A program made the translations under genes and the position numbers. 64,000 nucleotides of DNA from Arctopsyche grandis. Taxonomy: Eukaryota > Arthropoda > Insecta > Trichoptera > Hydropsychidae. Numbering within the stretch: the first letter of the stretch is position 1; the number at the start of each line of letters is the position of its first letter. The notes beneath the pieces were generated by a model. That model saw only the letters and a program-made list of their open reading frames with translations. It did not search any database and was not told where the DNA came from. Shown here piece by piece: positions 1-12,660 of this stretch. The stretch lies in NCBI RefSeq assembly GCF_051622035.1, contig NC_135355.1:38731986-38795985 (forward strand), written 5' to 3'.

Positions 1-268
1 ACTAATAGAAATCCGGTTGTGGAGTAATCACGGAGACTCTTCACAAGTTATTATTATATTAGGTTATTAGTATGGTTATTAGTGATTCTGTCATAGAATC
101 TACTGGTTAGTTTGTTAGTAATGTCTGTAACTAACGGAATAGTATTTATGACATGCAGTTTTTTCAATTTTGTGTATGTATTATATATGGATGTATTATA
201 AATTATTTTTAGGGATTTATTTTGTATTATTTGGAGCTTAGAAAGGTTAGTATTCGAGGCGTTATTTC
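1..268 (-). mobile_element. LINE-B fragment, C-terminal end of reverse transcriptase ORF
   Basis: Read on the minus strand, this gives the last part of a jockey-type ORF2: an NLSKLQIIQNKSLKIIYNT-like stretch (the usual LQ..QNK.LR motif) followed by a LHAI..IPLV block and a stop. The same sequence recurs at about 2755-3245, 19180-19600, 37445-38005 and 47170-47595, which defines the family (called LINE-B here). The 3' untranslated part of this copy lies outside the window. It is a 5'-truncated, decayed copy. Confidence 0.6.
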
Positions 269-329
269 ATACAAGTGAAGCATAGGTTAATAATGGCAAT
301 ATGAGCGCGCGATATAATTTGAATTTGAT

Positions 330-614
330 TTGTAAATGCTTTTTATCATTACTAAATTATTTTCACAAAACATCTTATATCATTTTTAATAGCTACTGAT
401 CTACTGATCATTTTCTATTTAACAATTTTAAATTAATTTTGTTAGTAATCATAGTATTATATTATTATAATGTTAATACGTACAGCGTAATAGGAAAACG
501 AGCTCAAAAACCTATTTACAATTCTTATAAATGCTCATAATACATCTAATACATAATATGAATTAAAGACTCTCTAAAGCCGAAGACCTAAAGCAGATTG
601 TGTTTAGGTAATCT
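330..614 (-). mobile_element. LINE-B 3' untranslated fragment
   Basis: Matches the 3' untranslated part of the LINE-B copies at 2755 and 37445, including the conserved AAGCAGATTGTGTTTAGGTA stretch. It ends abruptly where another LINE fragment starts near 615. Orientation is inferred from the full copies, where coding sequence lies at the higher coordinates. No coding potential remains. Confidence 0.6.
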
Positions 615-954
615 GTGTTGCGATATAATTTAACTTTTGACTTGTGTATATGTCATCTTCCTGAAGTTCTGTGTAATCTTAAACTTAGGGTACCTGAGAA
701 ACTGAGAGAATCTCGCTCCAGAACTCTATTCCTGCCTATTCGGGCCAGAACTAATGTGCTTGATGACTCACCCCTTTCAAGATCCATTCGATTATTTTAC
801 CTGCTTTCTGGGAGCCTTGATGTTTTTACTGCATCATACAGTTCTGTCAGGCAGCATATTTTAAATGACTTCTAGCTACATACATATTTACATATGTTGT
901 TTTCATTTTGTAATTTTATTATTTAGCATAATGTGTATGTATGTTGGTTTTATC

Positions 955-1062
955 TTTATTTATATATGTATGCTATTTTTATTTTTATATATATGAGTAA
1001 TTTATCTTTATTTATATATGTATGCTATTTTTATTTTTATATATATGAGTAATTTATCTTTA
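955..1062. repeat. 52-bp tandem duplication in LINE 3' UTR
   Basis: A 52-base unit beginning TTTATTTATATATGTATGC is present twice in immediate succession (starting at 955 and 1007) with no mismatch noticed. It sits in the 3' UTR of the LINE fragment and is followed by a TATG-rich simple-sequence stretch to about 1270. Confidence 0.85.
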
Positions 1063-1285
1063 TTTATGTGTATTTATGTGTCTATGTGTTTGTATGTATA
1101 TGGATGTATGTATTGTATGTGTATGTATATATGTATATACATATATGTATACGTATGTATATGTGAATATATATATATATGTGTATTTTTATATTTATGT
1201 ATGTATGAATGTGTATTTGTGTATACGCTTAAGTATTTGTGTATATATGGATGGTGTACATATATGTTTATATAATTGTCTTTGG

Positions 1286-1325
1286 CCAGGAAGGCGCATT
1301 GGGTTTGCCTGTTAGGCCTTCTTGT
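1286..1325 (+). other. LINE 3' hairpin, stem class 1
   Basis: CCAGGAAGGC pairs with GCCTTCTTGT around a loop GCATTGGGTTTGCCTGTTAG. The same loop on other stems recurs near 15300, 30413, 31068, 35979, 36901, 53306 and 58654. In known LINEs such 3' hairpins are bound by the element's reverse transcriptase to prime integration; that role is inferred here. Confidence 0.75.
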
Positions 1326-1350
1326 GGTAAATTAAATAAATAAATAAAAA

Positions 1351-2744
1351 AATAAAAAATAAAAATATAAGTTTCCCTGCATTTGCGCTCGATTTGTATC
1401 AAAAATGCTCTCATAGCCGGAATATGTGAACATTTAAATATATTTCACTATCAAATTTTGTTTTTTTATATTTCTTATATTACTCAGATACATAGATAAT
1501 GTATTGAGTTGGTCACATGCGGATTTTAATGTGGGTTGGATCCTCTGAGCGGTTCTGCCCACTTTTAAATAATAAAGCATACGACACACGATATTTTCCA
1601 GAATTTTCCTTGCCATGTTAGATTTGTATCATACGTACGTATGAAACGTTTCGCCGTTACTCAACACACAAACGCCTCACGTACTTTTCAATATAAATAG
1701 ACGCTTCTCAAAGGACAAGGCACCTATCTCTTTCTATTTTTTTTTCATTTCCCTACATTATTAATAGAGCTCACGTGCCACGAGTACACAGTACTGGCTA
1801 CGTGCACGCACCACAGACGGACGAACGGACGCACCCACACACTCTGCGGCGTCATAACAATTTATCACATCTCTTTGCCCCACGGGACCACGAAATGAAA
1901 AGGATGGATCAGGTTCCATTGGGAACTCTCCCAGGAATATCCTTGCCCGTCGGCAAACGGAAGTGCGTGCTGGAAAAGCGACCGTTTCAGTTTTCAGCGA
2001 ATGTTCTTAATTTCAACCCCGACAAAACCACACAAAATCGAAAATCATCGCACATACGAAACCATTCAAACATTGTTTCTTAGAACTGCAAAGTTCTCCA
2101 TGATATTATTTTTGGAAGCGGTGCATCCGCTCTAAAATCGCCAGACAAATTGAACGACAGATTGACGGACGGCTGCTTTAAATGCAATTGTCGTCTTCTC
2201 GAATGATAGATAGCACATCAGATGACGGATAACCTTAAGATGTGCACAGATGCAATTATTAAAATGGTAATTATTCAAATTGAGTTGGATCTTGAAAACT
2301 TATAACTAACGAGACATCTAAAATCATAATTATTACATACATACATACACATGTAAATCGATACAATAACAAAATAAGCTAAGAGTGATTGTATATGTTA
2401 GGTTTGTTCTTTGTTTGATTCTAAAATCATTCACATTTTCGACTAGAAGCAAGCCTAATATGTATATTGAATTGTCATATAAAAAAAAACATTTTACCAG
2501 GTAGAACAAGATTGCCGATTATTTTTTGCAAATAAATCTCATTTAATTTTACACTACAAAACCTACATAAGCTGAGAATGATCGTGTGGGGCATTTATTT
2601 GATTGAGTCAAGTCTACCCCTTATTATCAACTATGTATAAGCAGGTCTGATATTTGAAATGAAATTTCAATTAATTATCTAGATCTGTAGATATCAATCG
2701 TATCAATTTTTGGATTTAATCAACTTTTAAAAAAGTTTATATGG
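1351..2744. other. Intergenic sequence, nothing recognised
   Basis: Mostly AT-rich single-copy-looking sequence. A slightly GC-richer part at about 1760-2090 holds an open frame of 102 codons on the plus strand, but its translation has no recognisable domain and its composition looks like chance. Short TACA microsatellites occur at about 2330-2350. Confidence 0.5.
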
Positions 2745-3245
2745 GAGCATTTTTTTTATTATTTTTAAATGCTTTTTATTATTACTAAATTATGTTCACA
2801 ATACATCTTATATCTATTTTAATAGCTAATGATCTACTGATCATTTTCTAGTTTACAATTTTAATTTAATTTAGTTAGTAATCGTAGTATTATATTATTC
2901 TAATGTTAATGTACCTACAGCATAATAGGAAAAAGAGCTCAAAAACCTATTTACAATTCTTATGAATGATCATAATACATCTAATACATAATATTAATTA
3001 AAGACTCTCCAAAGTCGACGATCTAAAGCAGATTGTGTTTAGGTAATCTGTGTTTATACCTGAAGGGTATAGACATTTTGTTGTAATCACCGAGACTCCT
3101 CACAAGTGTGTTAGTATGGTTATTAGTGATTCTGTTATAGAATCTACTGGTTTGTTTGTTAGTAATGTCTGTAACTAACGGAATATTATGTATGGCATGC
3201 AGTTTTTTCTAGTTAGTATATATGGGTGTGTTATAAATGTCTGTA
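2745..3245 (-). mobile_element. LINE-B copy (RT C-terminus plus 3' UTR)
   Basis: A nearly full-length example of the truncated LINE-B copies here. On the minus strand the coding tail (LHAIHNIPLVTDITNK-like, with a small frameshift after it) lies at about 3110-3245, followed by 3' UTR to 2755. The A-rich 3' end appears as AATAATAAAAAGCATTTAAA on the minus strand. No catalytic domain is present. Confidence 0.65.
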
Positions 3246-6171
3246 TATATCATTGTTTCTACATCTGTAATACTATGTGAGTGGTAGTACGTTAAATACT
3301 GTAATAATGTTTATCAGCAGTCATTATTACTCAACCAGGCAACCCTTCAAAATAAAAATAATTAGGCATGATAATTTCAAACAGGTTACAAATGAACTTT
3401 TAATAGACCACAAAAAATATCCACCGCCATTTAAAAAGAAAAGTAAAAATAACGTATCCAAAAGCTTGAAATCGAAATTGATTCAAAATCAATCGTATTC
3501 AACGCCGATTTGAACTAGTTAAAAAAGATCCAAAAGTCGCGGGTTGTACACGCAAAATTTTCAGTACACATGGCGTGTCGCAAGTAGTGTCTACATGTGC
3601 ATAATTAATGCTCGGCTGTATCGTGCGATAATTTCCATTCAACACGTAGAACGCGAACACTTCTCGGCGTGCCGGCACGTGACGCTTTTAAATATTTACG
3701 AGAGCGGCACGCGCGTGCCACCCACTCGCCCACCCACTCACCCACCCACCTGCTCACCCTTCGAAACCCAACACCACCCCCTTTTTAACCCACCCAATTC
3801 GATGCATACCGCCACTTTGACACTTCCGGTTATCTATTGAAGGCGCGCTGTGAATTTTTATACGGCACTTTCGCGGTGCATCACGGATGGGTCACGGCTG
3901 CCAGACAGATAACCTTAGATCCCCTGGTGAATACGTGACCTGCCGACTACGTGCTCAAGTAATAAATTGATAAATGTTTAGAGTCGCAGCTTGAATTTTC
4001 CGAGAGGAAAAGCGCTCCGCTGTGCGAGTGCGCGATGATGAATCTGATCGACACTGATGGCTGCTTTCGACGTATGCGTGAGTGTTTTTAAAAAATTACA
4101 ATAAAATATCTGATATGCTAACTCGGTCAAAAGAAAAGTTGCTAATAATTTGAAAGATACAGTACTAAGTTTTTTATAAAATAAATGAAATTAAAATTGA
4201 ATGTTATTGGTTTTTTCGATCGCATTGAATTTTCTTTTTAATTATGTATATATCAACTTTAACGAACATATTTGACATATGTATGTATGTATTTAACATC
4301 AATTACTCGTCTATCAAGAAGGTACATGTAACTAAATTAAACTAAACAATAATTTTTTCAAGAGCTTAATATTACATACATATGTTTATGGAAAATTGAA
4401 AAACATAGTAAATTTCCTTCTTCCATGGCTGAAAATCGTAATTGTTAAAATTGCTGACGATTCTTTTACCTACATATCGAGATTCAAAGGAATTATAAGA
4501 ATACCTTAATATAGAAAAAATCTCCCATATGTTTTTTAAATGAATAATGTACCTTTAGTAAGAGTTGAAATTGAGAAAAAAATATCTTCACGAACAATTT
4601 CCGCCAAAAAATAAATTTCAACTACCATAGAATATGTGAATAATAATTCAGAACAGTTTAAGTCAAAATTATTTGATATTTGACTAAATACTATAATTAT
4701 GTAGTATGTGTTAAAATTTTATGTAGTAATTTAATTCGGCAAATTATAAAATGCTGCAAAATTTATCCATAGATGTCTCTGTAAAAATTGTTTATCGATG
4801 TTTGTAATTAACCAGATATGCGCATTGGAGTTTACTTTTTGTGTCTTCCTGACGTATACATACATACATATGTATGTAAAATAAAGTAATAATTAAAAAA
4901 ATGTACTTTAAATCTGCATATTTGTGAATAATTTAAAAAAAAACAGGTGATTTCAATATAAAATTATTATAGTGTGAGAAATATGTAGTAACACCGAAGA
5001 AAAGAAGTTTTACGATACAATTGTTTGCATGTACATATTTACATATTTATTGAATACAATTTGAATTTTTTTTAACTATTCATAATATTATACAAAACGA
5101 ATCATTTCTACCCATGTGGAAAATCTGGAATTTAAGTGCAATGTCTTGTGATACCGAATTGTTATTTACAACTTTGTAATATCGCAGCTTTAGCGAGAGT
5201 GCGGCGCCAGGTGTGTGAGATATTGAATTTAATACTTTTCAAATAATAAAGTCGACAAAAATATATGAACACACCGTTTCTAGCGACGTTTCACATAATA
5301 AATTCCCCAATTTACCGAACCTTTGACTTTCGTAAACACATAACACGTATAATAATAAGACGAAAGTTCCCAAAGTGCGCTCGCGTTACTTGTAGTCATG
5401 TCTTAGGCGAAATTATTCAAATGGGTCGACCTCTTTGGTAAAACTTTGGGAAGCTCTGGTATATATGTATATATACATATGTAGATATGTAAGTAAAGGT
5501 ATATAGCCCGAGCGGTGTTTGGACTTTGAAATTAGGAATGGATCGTTTCATACTTTGTGTCATCGTAATGAATATAAACGAAGGCGAGTTATTCGCGTGG
5601 CGAAAATTGAATGGGCACATTCGAAGCAACGGTTTTAATTTAATTTCACTTTCGTGTTATTCTCATTAGCGATAAAACGTACTGGCATAATAATTTTTTC
5701 GATGGACTTCGTATGAAAATTAGGTTTCTGCTTATTAAAATTAAGTTCGGCGCCGAGTCGTTTGCGAAATGAACGAGCGAATGAGGGCCCATTAAGGACG
5801 CAAATTTAATTACGAGACCTCTTCTCAGTTCCCAATCGAAATATATTAAACTCTTAATAAAATATATACGTATATAATGTGATGTAAGGAACGCTTTTTG
5901 TTGTATTATATTTACATTTAAAAATAAAACTCGTCGGTTGGGTAATACCTTCTTAGATGCTGAAGCGTATCCTGTTTCGGGACACGTCCTTCTGGTATTA
6001 TCCTGTGAGATAGTAATGTCATATCTTATGAGATTCTCTCTCGTTGCCTCCACAGTTGTCTCACACCCAAAACAAAAGTGCTGCTAAATGGAATAGAACG
6101 ATATAGCATAAACAGGGTTGTGCAATTGTAGTCGTAGGTTTTAAACGTCGAAGTTTAAGCAAAGTTTGGAC
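3246..6171. other. Intergenic sequence, nothing recognised
   Basis: No repeat family or domain was recognised. 3540-4100 is a locally GC-richer patch with a C-rich run (CACCCACTC-type repeats, 3715-3765). 4100-5400 is AT-rich with TACA/TATG microsatellites (4275, 4855). 5400-6055 contains a 135-codon minus-strand open frame (5646-6053) with no recognisable domain. I see no promoter or splice pattern that would make any of these a gene. Confidence 0.45.
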
Positions 6172-6175
6172 TTAT

Positions 6176-6690
6176 GAGGGCTGGACACCAGAGCCTTGTC
6201 CATACAAACGTATTAGACTTCTCCTCTCCTCAATTATGGCACTAGAGAAATTATTTTTTAATATGCTATGGATATTTACTATAGTCATGTTTTTGCGGTT
6301 TTATTTTTTTTTTGATTAGTTATTTTTTATAGGAGCTAGGAGCCACCAAACATCTATAAAATCGCCTCTTTTTTACACACACGAAAAGAGTCCAGTGTTC
6401 TTATTTAACGGTTGATTTTTAAAAAAATACGACAACACAAACATAGAAAATATCTTTCTCATACCGATGATGAATTTTTTTTAAATTGCTCCAGTTTCAG
6501 AGGAGGAAACCGGAGAATACGAAACCTCGATTTTGTTGATTTAAAATACGTATTGTCTGGTCGAAGCGCAACTGTCGCATTCACTCAATATATGTATATA
6601 TATATAGTGATATATATTGTCGCATTCACTCAATATATATATCGAAGATAGGAACAGCAACAAAATTAACGTTTCGGGTATCCAGCCCTC
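6176..6690. mobile_element. Miniature inverted-repeat element, TTAA-type (copy 1)
   Basis: The ends are GAGGGCTGGACACC (6176-6189) and GGTATCCAGCCCTC (6677-6690), inverted repeats differing at one position. It is followed by TTAA (6691-6694) and preceded by TTAT, a one-base variant of TTAA. Its interior matches 61253-61867 over its whole length. It has no transposase. Known TTAA-targeting elements include the piggyBac superfamily; the assignment is by flank only. Confidence 0.75.
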
Positions 6691-6694
6691 TTAA

Positions 6695-8135
6695 AGTTGA
6701 AAATGTATAACATGAATGGGACAGAAATCAAAACCCAAGTCAGGAACAAATCTAGAGTTGTAGCTGTGGTCAGAACCAAAAAAACCTTGGTTTTTTTCAA
6801 TCATAATTTATGTTTATAGTTTGGAGTCAAAATCAAAATTGAATCATATTCATTGAAGAGAGTCATAATTGGTAGAAATTTTTGATATACAACGCTGTAG
6901 AAATCAAAATCGAGGCTAAAACTTTGGACTAAAATATGTACTGGTACTTAAATTGTTAATAAAAATGAGAGCAGTTTCGAATTTGGTTATTATATGGAGA
7001 TCTGGTTATTTATTGATTTCTTATTCGTCATCCTATGATATTTTTTGGTATTTAAAATCCATTAATTGAATCATAAATGAAATCAAATGCAATTTTCATA
7101 ATCTACTCTTATGTACGTATTTATATTCAAATTTATACCATTTTCTTAATTAGCGAAGATTAATTAGTGTGTATGTACTTAATATAGTATTACACATAAA
7201 CGTTTGTATGAATAAAATAACATATCAAATATTGCTTAGTAATTAATAAAAAAAGTGATTTTATAATTTTTTATCATCAAAATCTTTCAACATAATTTAC
7301 CCACCGTTGTATTCCGATGACAGACATATACTTATGTATTATACATACATACAAATATATACAAGTGCTTTCAATTATCTTAAATACTACTATAGCAAAA
7401 TATTATTTCAAACTGCGTATTATACGTATAATATTACATAAAATAACTTCCCCTGAGAATAATATACAAGAACTTCGTCATAGCCGGCTATTCATACTGC
7501 GTCCGACTCCAAAGCATTTGTATAAATAATTCCCGGTTATGTATTATCATAAGGTTACAATAACATACGAATTTAATCACACAAAATTAATTCGAAATAC
7601 ATATAATAGCAGCTGAAAGCTTCTCGAGTCGAATTTCAATTATCATCAAACCCCTTCGCCGTCAATAAAAAGCGGATTTTATCTCAAGCTTCATATAATA
7701 TAGTCCCCCTGCTATAAAACGAAATGGGGGACAAGACGACGGTGGAGAAAGGAATTAGCCAACTGGTACATAAAATGAATGTTGAGGTGTCTGTATGTGT
7801 GAAAAGTGGTGTTCCCAACAAGTGGCAAGGACGTGCCGACCCAGTTTCCAGGACACACCTAACTATGCACCGAATATAAATCCATCCGAGGATTATGAAA
7901 ACTCCACGGAGAAACTTGCCCTCCTTTTATAAGCTCCGATTCGTTAAACTTTCCCTACAATTAAAGGATTATAAAAGTGAAAACGCAAACCTGCTCGAAA
8001 AGCTTATGTGAACGCGATAAGTAGAGCGTAGCTTAACAAATCACATCTTGGAGATAATTCTACAAGAGTCAATGCGAACTTTTTAAGCTGGAACTTACAG
8101 CTTGAAAAAAAAAGCAACCCATTTCAGAAATGAAC
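6695..8135. other. Intergenic sequence, nothing recognised
   Basis: AT-rich to about 7600, then a somewhat GC-richer stretch to 8120. Open frames are short and carry no recognisable domain. No repeat family shared with the rest of the window was seen. Confidence 0.4.
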
Positions 8136-8630
8136 CGTCATATTAGGTTTTATTTAGTTACATTTTATTTTATTTTTATCTTTAATTTAAACCAGGAAGG
8201 CCTAACAGGTAACCCCAATGCGCCTTCTTGGCCAGAAACATTGTACATTTGTTACAAATTACATAAACACATATCAATTAATAACCACATTTGTGGTTCA
8301 AATTTAGTTATTAATTGATATGTGTTTTTGTGGTCAAATTTGTCATTTTTGGTCAAATTTGTAAATTTGCAGCATTTTATATAACTCGAGATTTTGCGAG
8401 AAAATGGGAAAACTCGAGATTTTGCGAGAAAATGGGCAAGGTTGCCAACTTTTTGGAACCGTTTCAATGAAAATTAGATAAATTGACAAACTCTGATAGG
8501 AAACGATCGACCTGGTGTCACAAATACAAAGGCTGGCCAGCAGAAACCAGTGGGATTTGAACCTGTGACCACTCTGTTCAAAGCGTTATATACTAACCAC
8601 TAGTCTATTCTGCTGGTTAAACATAAATTC
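8136..8630 (-). mobile_element. tRNA-derived SINE, minus strand
   Basis: On the minus strand it runs from a tRNA-like head (B-box-like GGTTCAAATCCC, about 8550) through the family body (ATCGTTTCCTATCAGAGTTT-type block) to the 3' hairpin containing the GGGGTTACCTGTTAG loop near 8195-8235 and an A-rich end. This copy carries a perfect 21-bp inverted repeat at 8265-8327 that other copies lack. Confidence 0.75.
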
Positions 8631-8935
8631 AAGGGTCGTGGAGTAATGTCTTTTTGGTTGGAGTTGAGTTTATAATTAGAGTATGTGTGTGATATCTCTT
8701 GATTCAAATCGTCAATACATATTTTTATCCCCTTTATACAAACTCGATATGAAATATAAGTGAAACCGAGCAATCCAACTGTATTTGTTATTTCTATAGC
8801 AACATGTTCACGTATATAATTTTTCTTCTACTTGATAGATTAATAAACCACATAGTAGAGCTATCGTTTGTTATGTGGTGAGATATATGTACATATATAT
8901 GTATATAAAACAAATTGAAGCTCGCAGGAATTGGG

Positions 8936-9020
8936 TCACGATTAGCTTATCTATCACCACAAATGAAATATCTTCATAATTCAGTATATTAATACATATC
9001 CTCACAAAACAAATCAGTCA
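8936..9020 (+). promoter_or_regulatory. Promoter of Kelch paralog 1: GATA block, TATA box, initiator
   Basis: A block of about 50 bases is nearly identical upstream of both Kelch genes. It contains GATTAGCTTATC (8940-8951; a perfect GATA palindrome in paralog 2), then TCTATCACCACAAAT. A TATA-like TATATTAATA (8985-8994) lies about 30 bases before the initiator TCAGTC (9014-9019). Binding by a GATA factor is inferred from the motif. Confidence 0.65.
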
Positions 9021-9689
9021 TCGCTGAGATTCTGTAAAGTTGGTAAGTCCTGCTATATTGTATTTAACTTATGCTTATTTGGAACGTGTCTAGCTTGCTA
9101 TTCAATTCATTTTTAGAATTAGACTTTCGAGAAAACTAAGCAGCAAGATGATCAAAATGGAGGCTAAACCAGGCTTCGAATCAAATCATCTCGAATATTT
9201 GTACAATGCCATGAAAGAACGAAAATTCACCGACGTGACTTTTGCTGTTGGAAACCGAAGGTATCATAATTCAATTTCAAAAATAGATATCATTTAAAAT
9301 GTCACTTCTAATAACTATTCCGTGCGAATGCAGTTTTTTTGCACATCTCGTAGTGCTTTCGGCTTGCAGTGAATTCTTCTACGAAAATAGATACAAGCTA
9401 AGTGCCGTATTTTCCGAATCCAACCACTCGGTAATCGAAGCAATATTAAAATATTGCTACACTGGAAAAATAAGTACTAATCGCTTTCAGATTAAAACAA
9501 TTTATTCGTCAGTTTTTACTAACTGTGTGTAATATTTTATATACAATTTCAGATATCGAAAACAAACATTTCAAAAATTTCATGGAACTAGCCGAAAAGC
9601 TAGAAATAAAAAGCATTGCCCCTCTTTTCGAAACGATCAATGCAACAAATTGTTTGGAGGTCTTAAGTCTCTCGGATGATCCAAAGTCG

Positions 9690-9692
9690 TAA
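9690..9692 (+). other. In-frame TAA in exon 3 of Kelch paralog 1
   Basis: The reading DDPKS-stop-EKA compares with DPKSREKA in paralog 2. It is the only break in an otherwise intact ten-exon frame. It needs two base differences from the AGA codon of paralog 2, but a single difference could suffice from another ancestral codon. Confidence 0.85.
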
Positions 9693-10154
9693 GAAAAAGC
9701 AATGAGTTTGACTATCGACAACTTCAAGACTGTAAGTGTTGATTTCAATAAATCCATTATGATTTTTTGCATAAGTTAAATTTTTATTTGTGTTTCAGTT
9801 GTACAAAAATCAGAAAATAGTCAATCTGCCAGTTTCGACTTTAACCGATATCTTGAAGTCTGATACATTGAACGTGTCGGCTGCAGAAGTCTTCGAATCC
9901 GTGAAATTATGGATCAAGTTTGATGAAACAAACCGTAAAAGTGAATTGGTAGATCTGTTAAGTTTCGTAAAGCTGCCGTCACTATCGATGGAGGTATTTT
10001 AGTACCATTATATATGATATTATGGAATGCAATCACATATTCCAATAAATAATTTTTAACTCTTTCAGTTTCTAGTCAAGGAAGTTTTGCTTTTCTGTTC
10101 ACCCTACGCAGAGTGCATAGAAATTATTCAACAAGCGATAGAATCGATTTTTCT

Positions 10155-10455
10155 AAATTGTCAATCGAAATTGTCTATGGTCGAACAGAATTATGATAAT
10201 TTTCAATCTAAATTGTCCATTGTTGACCATAATTTAAAGGATTCTCAATCGAAATTGTCGATTGCCGAACAGAATTTTGCTAATTCTCAATCTAAATTAT
10301 CCATTGCTGACCAGAATTTAAAGGATTCTCAATCGAAATTGTCCATAGCCGAACAGAATTTTGCTAATTCTCAATCTAAATTGTCTATTGCTGACCAGAA
10401 TTTAAAGGATTCTCAATCGAAATTGTCTATTGCCGAACTGAAGTTGAACCACTGT
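10155..10455 (+). repeat. Coiled-coil 42-bp repeats in Kelch paralog 1 (seven units)
   Basis: Exon 5 holds seven units of a 14-residue motif, QSKLSIAEQNFANS alternating with QSKLSIADQNLKDS. Leucine and phenylalanine/leucine recur every seven residues (heptad a positions). The alternation gives an 84-bp higher-order repeat. Paralog 2 has five units. Confidence 0.9.
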
Positions 10456-11261
10456 CAAATTTACAAAATAGCACTCATCGGAGATTTAAAAAATGCAGCT
10501 GTAAGTTTTATATTATACACGTACTTGATTTTATGACAAATTTATCTATACGTTTATTCTTAGGTGGCAAATACCTTCGCTGTTTATGATGGAAGAAATG
10601 ATAGTTGGACCTTGAGCAGAAGTTTCAACTTCAACAGAACAGAATTTTCATCAGTTCTTGTCAAAAAATGTATCATGATCATCGGAGGAATAGGTTTTTC
10701 TACTCAAGTATTAGAATTTAGAACGTTTCTATTAAATTGGGTTATTTATTTATTTGATTCTAATAAATTTATTTATTCTTAGGTGGACTACATTGATTTG
10801 AAAAACGGTGAGATGCATTCATTGAAACCATTAAATCAAGGCCGTTGGGCTTTTTCAGCAGTGACACATGACCACCTTTCTTCCTCTGATGTATACGTCA
10901 TTGGAGGCTTTCATGAAAAGGCGCCTTTGTCATCGGTGGAGAGGTTATCTAAAAAAGTTTCGTTAAAATCTTGTATTTAGATCAGATGGTGTCAAACTAT
11001 TGTTAAATGGTTTTTACTTTTGATAGGTGGAAAAGCAATACAATGAACTGGGAGAAGAACGTCGCTCCATTGTTACTGGCTGTACATAATCATAGTGCTT
11101 CTGTCATTGATGACACAATTTACGTGACAGGTGGACGAAAATGGGAAAATAAAAAAGAGTATACCGTTAACACAATGCAAGTGTACTCAGTAGGTTCCAA
11201 TTCTTGGTCGAGTGGTACTCCGATGACTCTTCCAAGACAACGACATTCGGTGAATATATGA

Positions 11262-12660
11262 ATACTAGTTTGATAGGGCAGGTGATAGGTTTTGACCGAT
11301 TCCCGGCCTATGGAAACACTGTTTGTGTTTGTAAGAGGATTGTTTATTATTACTAACCTCTTATACGTTTCACATGGTTTTCGTGTAAGCGGACATTTTT
11401 TATATCCCTTATCTCTTATCCGATCGTTTTCATACTTTGCCATATTGTTCATTTTGGTCATCAATATAAGTTAATGTATCATCCGCAATTACGATGGTGA
11501 AAAAATATCGTATTAGACACGTTTGAAAATACTGCATCGTATTACACGGTGACGTTTATCTGTCACATTCATCATTCACATCGGTAGTTTCATTACTTTT
11601 CGCCCTGCCATCTCGCTGTCAAATTTTAATTATTAAAACGCCTATAACTTTTTCTTTCTTCTCTCTATATTTTATAAAATTTTCTTTATAGGTTCTCGTT
11701 ATCTCTAATATATAAATATTTATAGTTTTGTGGAGGCTTGCTGAGCCAACGGTCTTGGGTGTTGCCATACCGGCCTTTATGCGGGGTGGCAACACTGTTC
11801 GGTGAGTCTGAAAGAATGACGTTTAACCCATAACCTCAAATCAAAACAAACTTTCTAACCAATACAGGCTTAATATACGTACACAGATCAAACAGTGATA
11901 GTTTTATTTTTAGTTATTATTTTCAAATATCGTTAAAATATAATTAATTTAATATTAATAATAAATTAATTATATTTAAAATAATTTAATATAACAAAAA
12001 GCTAAAAACCTTGCTTAATAAAATTATATGTACTCACTCTTATATGAACACATTCGTGAAAATGGTTTTAGTCGAGAGGTTAACTTAAATATTTGGTCGT
12101 GTTATAAACGAAATCAATTATAAACAAACTTCGGTCATTGACCTCGCAACCTTGAATAATATAGGATGAAAAACCTAGTTAATTTATATGTGTCATTTAT
12201 AACATTTTCTCTGAGAGCGGCCGTGCTTCGGTTTTAGAGCGTTCGCATCTAGACCAAGACATTACGGGTTCGAAACCCGAGCTGTTATATTTCGAAATTC
12301 GTTTTATTTTTCGAATATCGTTAAAATATAATTAATTTCAATTAGAAAATATATATTTAATTGTTTGATATGAAAACAAAAAAATGGTTCAAAACCTCGC
12401 TAAATAAAATTATTATAATTACGTATTTTTATATGGCGAGAACGAAGCATTTCAATTAATGTTTAAAAAAAAAGAACTATTTGAATATTCCACGATGGTG
12501 GAATTTCTGAACTCAGGTATACCAATAAGAGGATATTTGTGTTCGTGTGAGAGCTCGATGGTTCGACTCTGAATGACAATTTATACAAAGTTAAGGGTTT
12601 TTATCAATTCGTCATTATGTTCGGCTAGCGTTATACACAGATTACCATCTTTATATATAT
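11262..12660. mobile_element. Composite repeat insertion in intron 8 of Kelch paralog 1
   Basis: The matching intron of paralog 2 is 99 bases, and both its ends are recognisable here (GTGAATATATG at the left; TTGATGGGTTCC to TTTTTAG at the right). The extra 1.4 kb contains an R-A copy (about 11360-11740), a stretch shared with 42700-42820 (AACAAACTTTCTAACCAATA, about 11848-11930), and a tRNA-like head with B box GGTTCGAAACC at 12267-12277. Confidence 0.7.
12215..12300 (+). mobile_element. tRNA-like SINE head, distinct family
   Basis: The segment has an A-box-like GGTTTTAGAGCG and a B box GGTTCGAAACC with a short CGGGTT..AACCCG stem. It resembles a tRNA T-arm, but the rest does not fold as a full cloverleaf. 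The following bases are AT-rich and carry a second, weaker B-box-like GGTTCGACTC near 12557. Most likely a SINE head. Confidence 0.45.

Larger units (their letters stand above)
615..1350 (+). mobile_element. LINE fragment: reverse transcriptase C-terminal tail and 3' UTR
   Basis: The open frame 615-875 (86 codons, no upstream domain) ends with a typical LINE ORF2 tail: a P.RARTN.....SP..R..RLF..L...LDVF block and a short tail before the stop. This is followed by about 400 bases of AT-rich 3' UTR, a hairpin at 1286-1325 and an A-rich tail (AATAAATAAATAAA). Only the extreme C-terminus is left, so this is a 5'-truncated dead copy. The assignment rests on tail composition and the 3' hairpin, not on catalytic motifs. 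Confidence 0.6.

Noticed and set aside
1775..2083. 102-codon open frame as a small protein gene
   Set aside because: No recognisable motif, no start context or splice signals, and no conservation evidence available in the window.
5646..6053. 135-codon minus-strand open frame as a gene
   Set aside because: No domain, no splice or promoter evidence, and low-complexity background composition.
9690..9692. Programmed stop-codon readthrough as known for the Drosophila kelch gene
   Set aside because: That case uses UGA; here the codon is TAA, and the paralog has a sense codon, so a loss-of-function change or error is simpler.
9299..11261. Several separate small genes across the Kelch paralog 1 locus
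   Set aside because: Their frames join through GT..AG introns with matching phases and align exon by exon with the paralog at 50-53 kb, so they are exons of one gene.
12215..12300. Functional tRNA gene
   Set aside because: It has A- and B-box-like motifs, but I could not form an acceptor stem or anticodon arm; the same applies to the SINE heads at 8550, 20401, 36580, 46840, 55683, 58208 and 58530.
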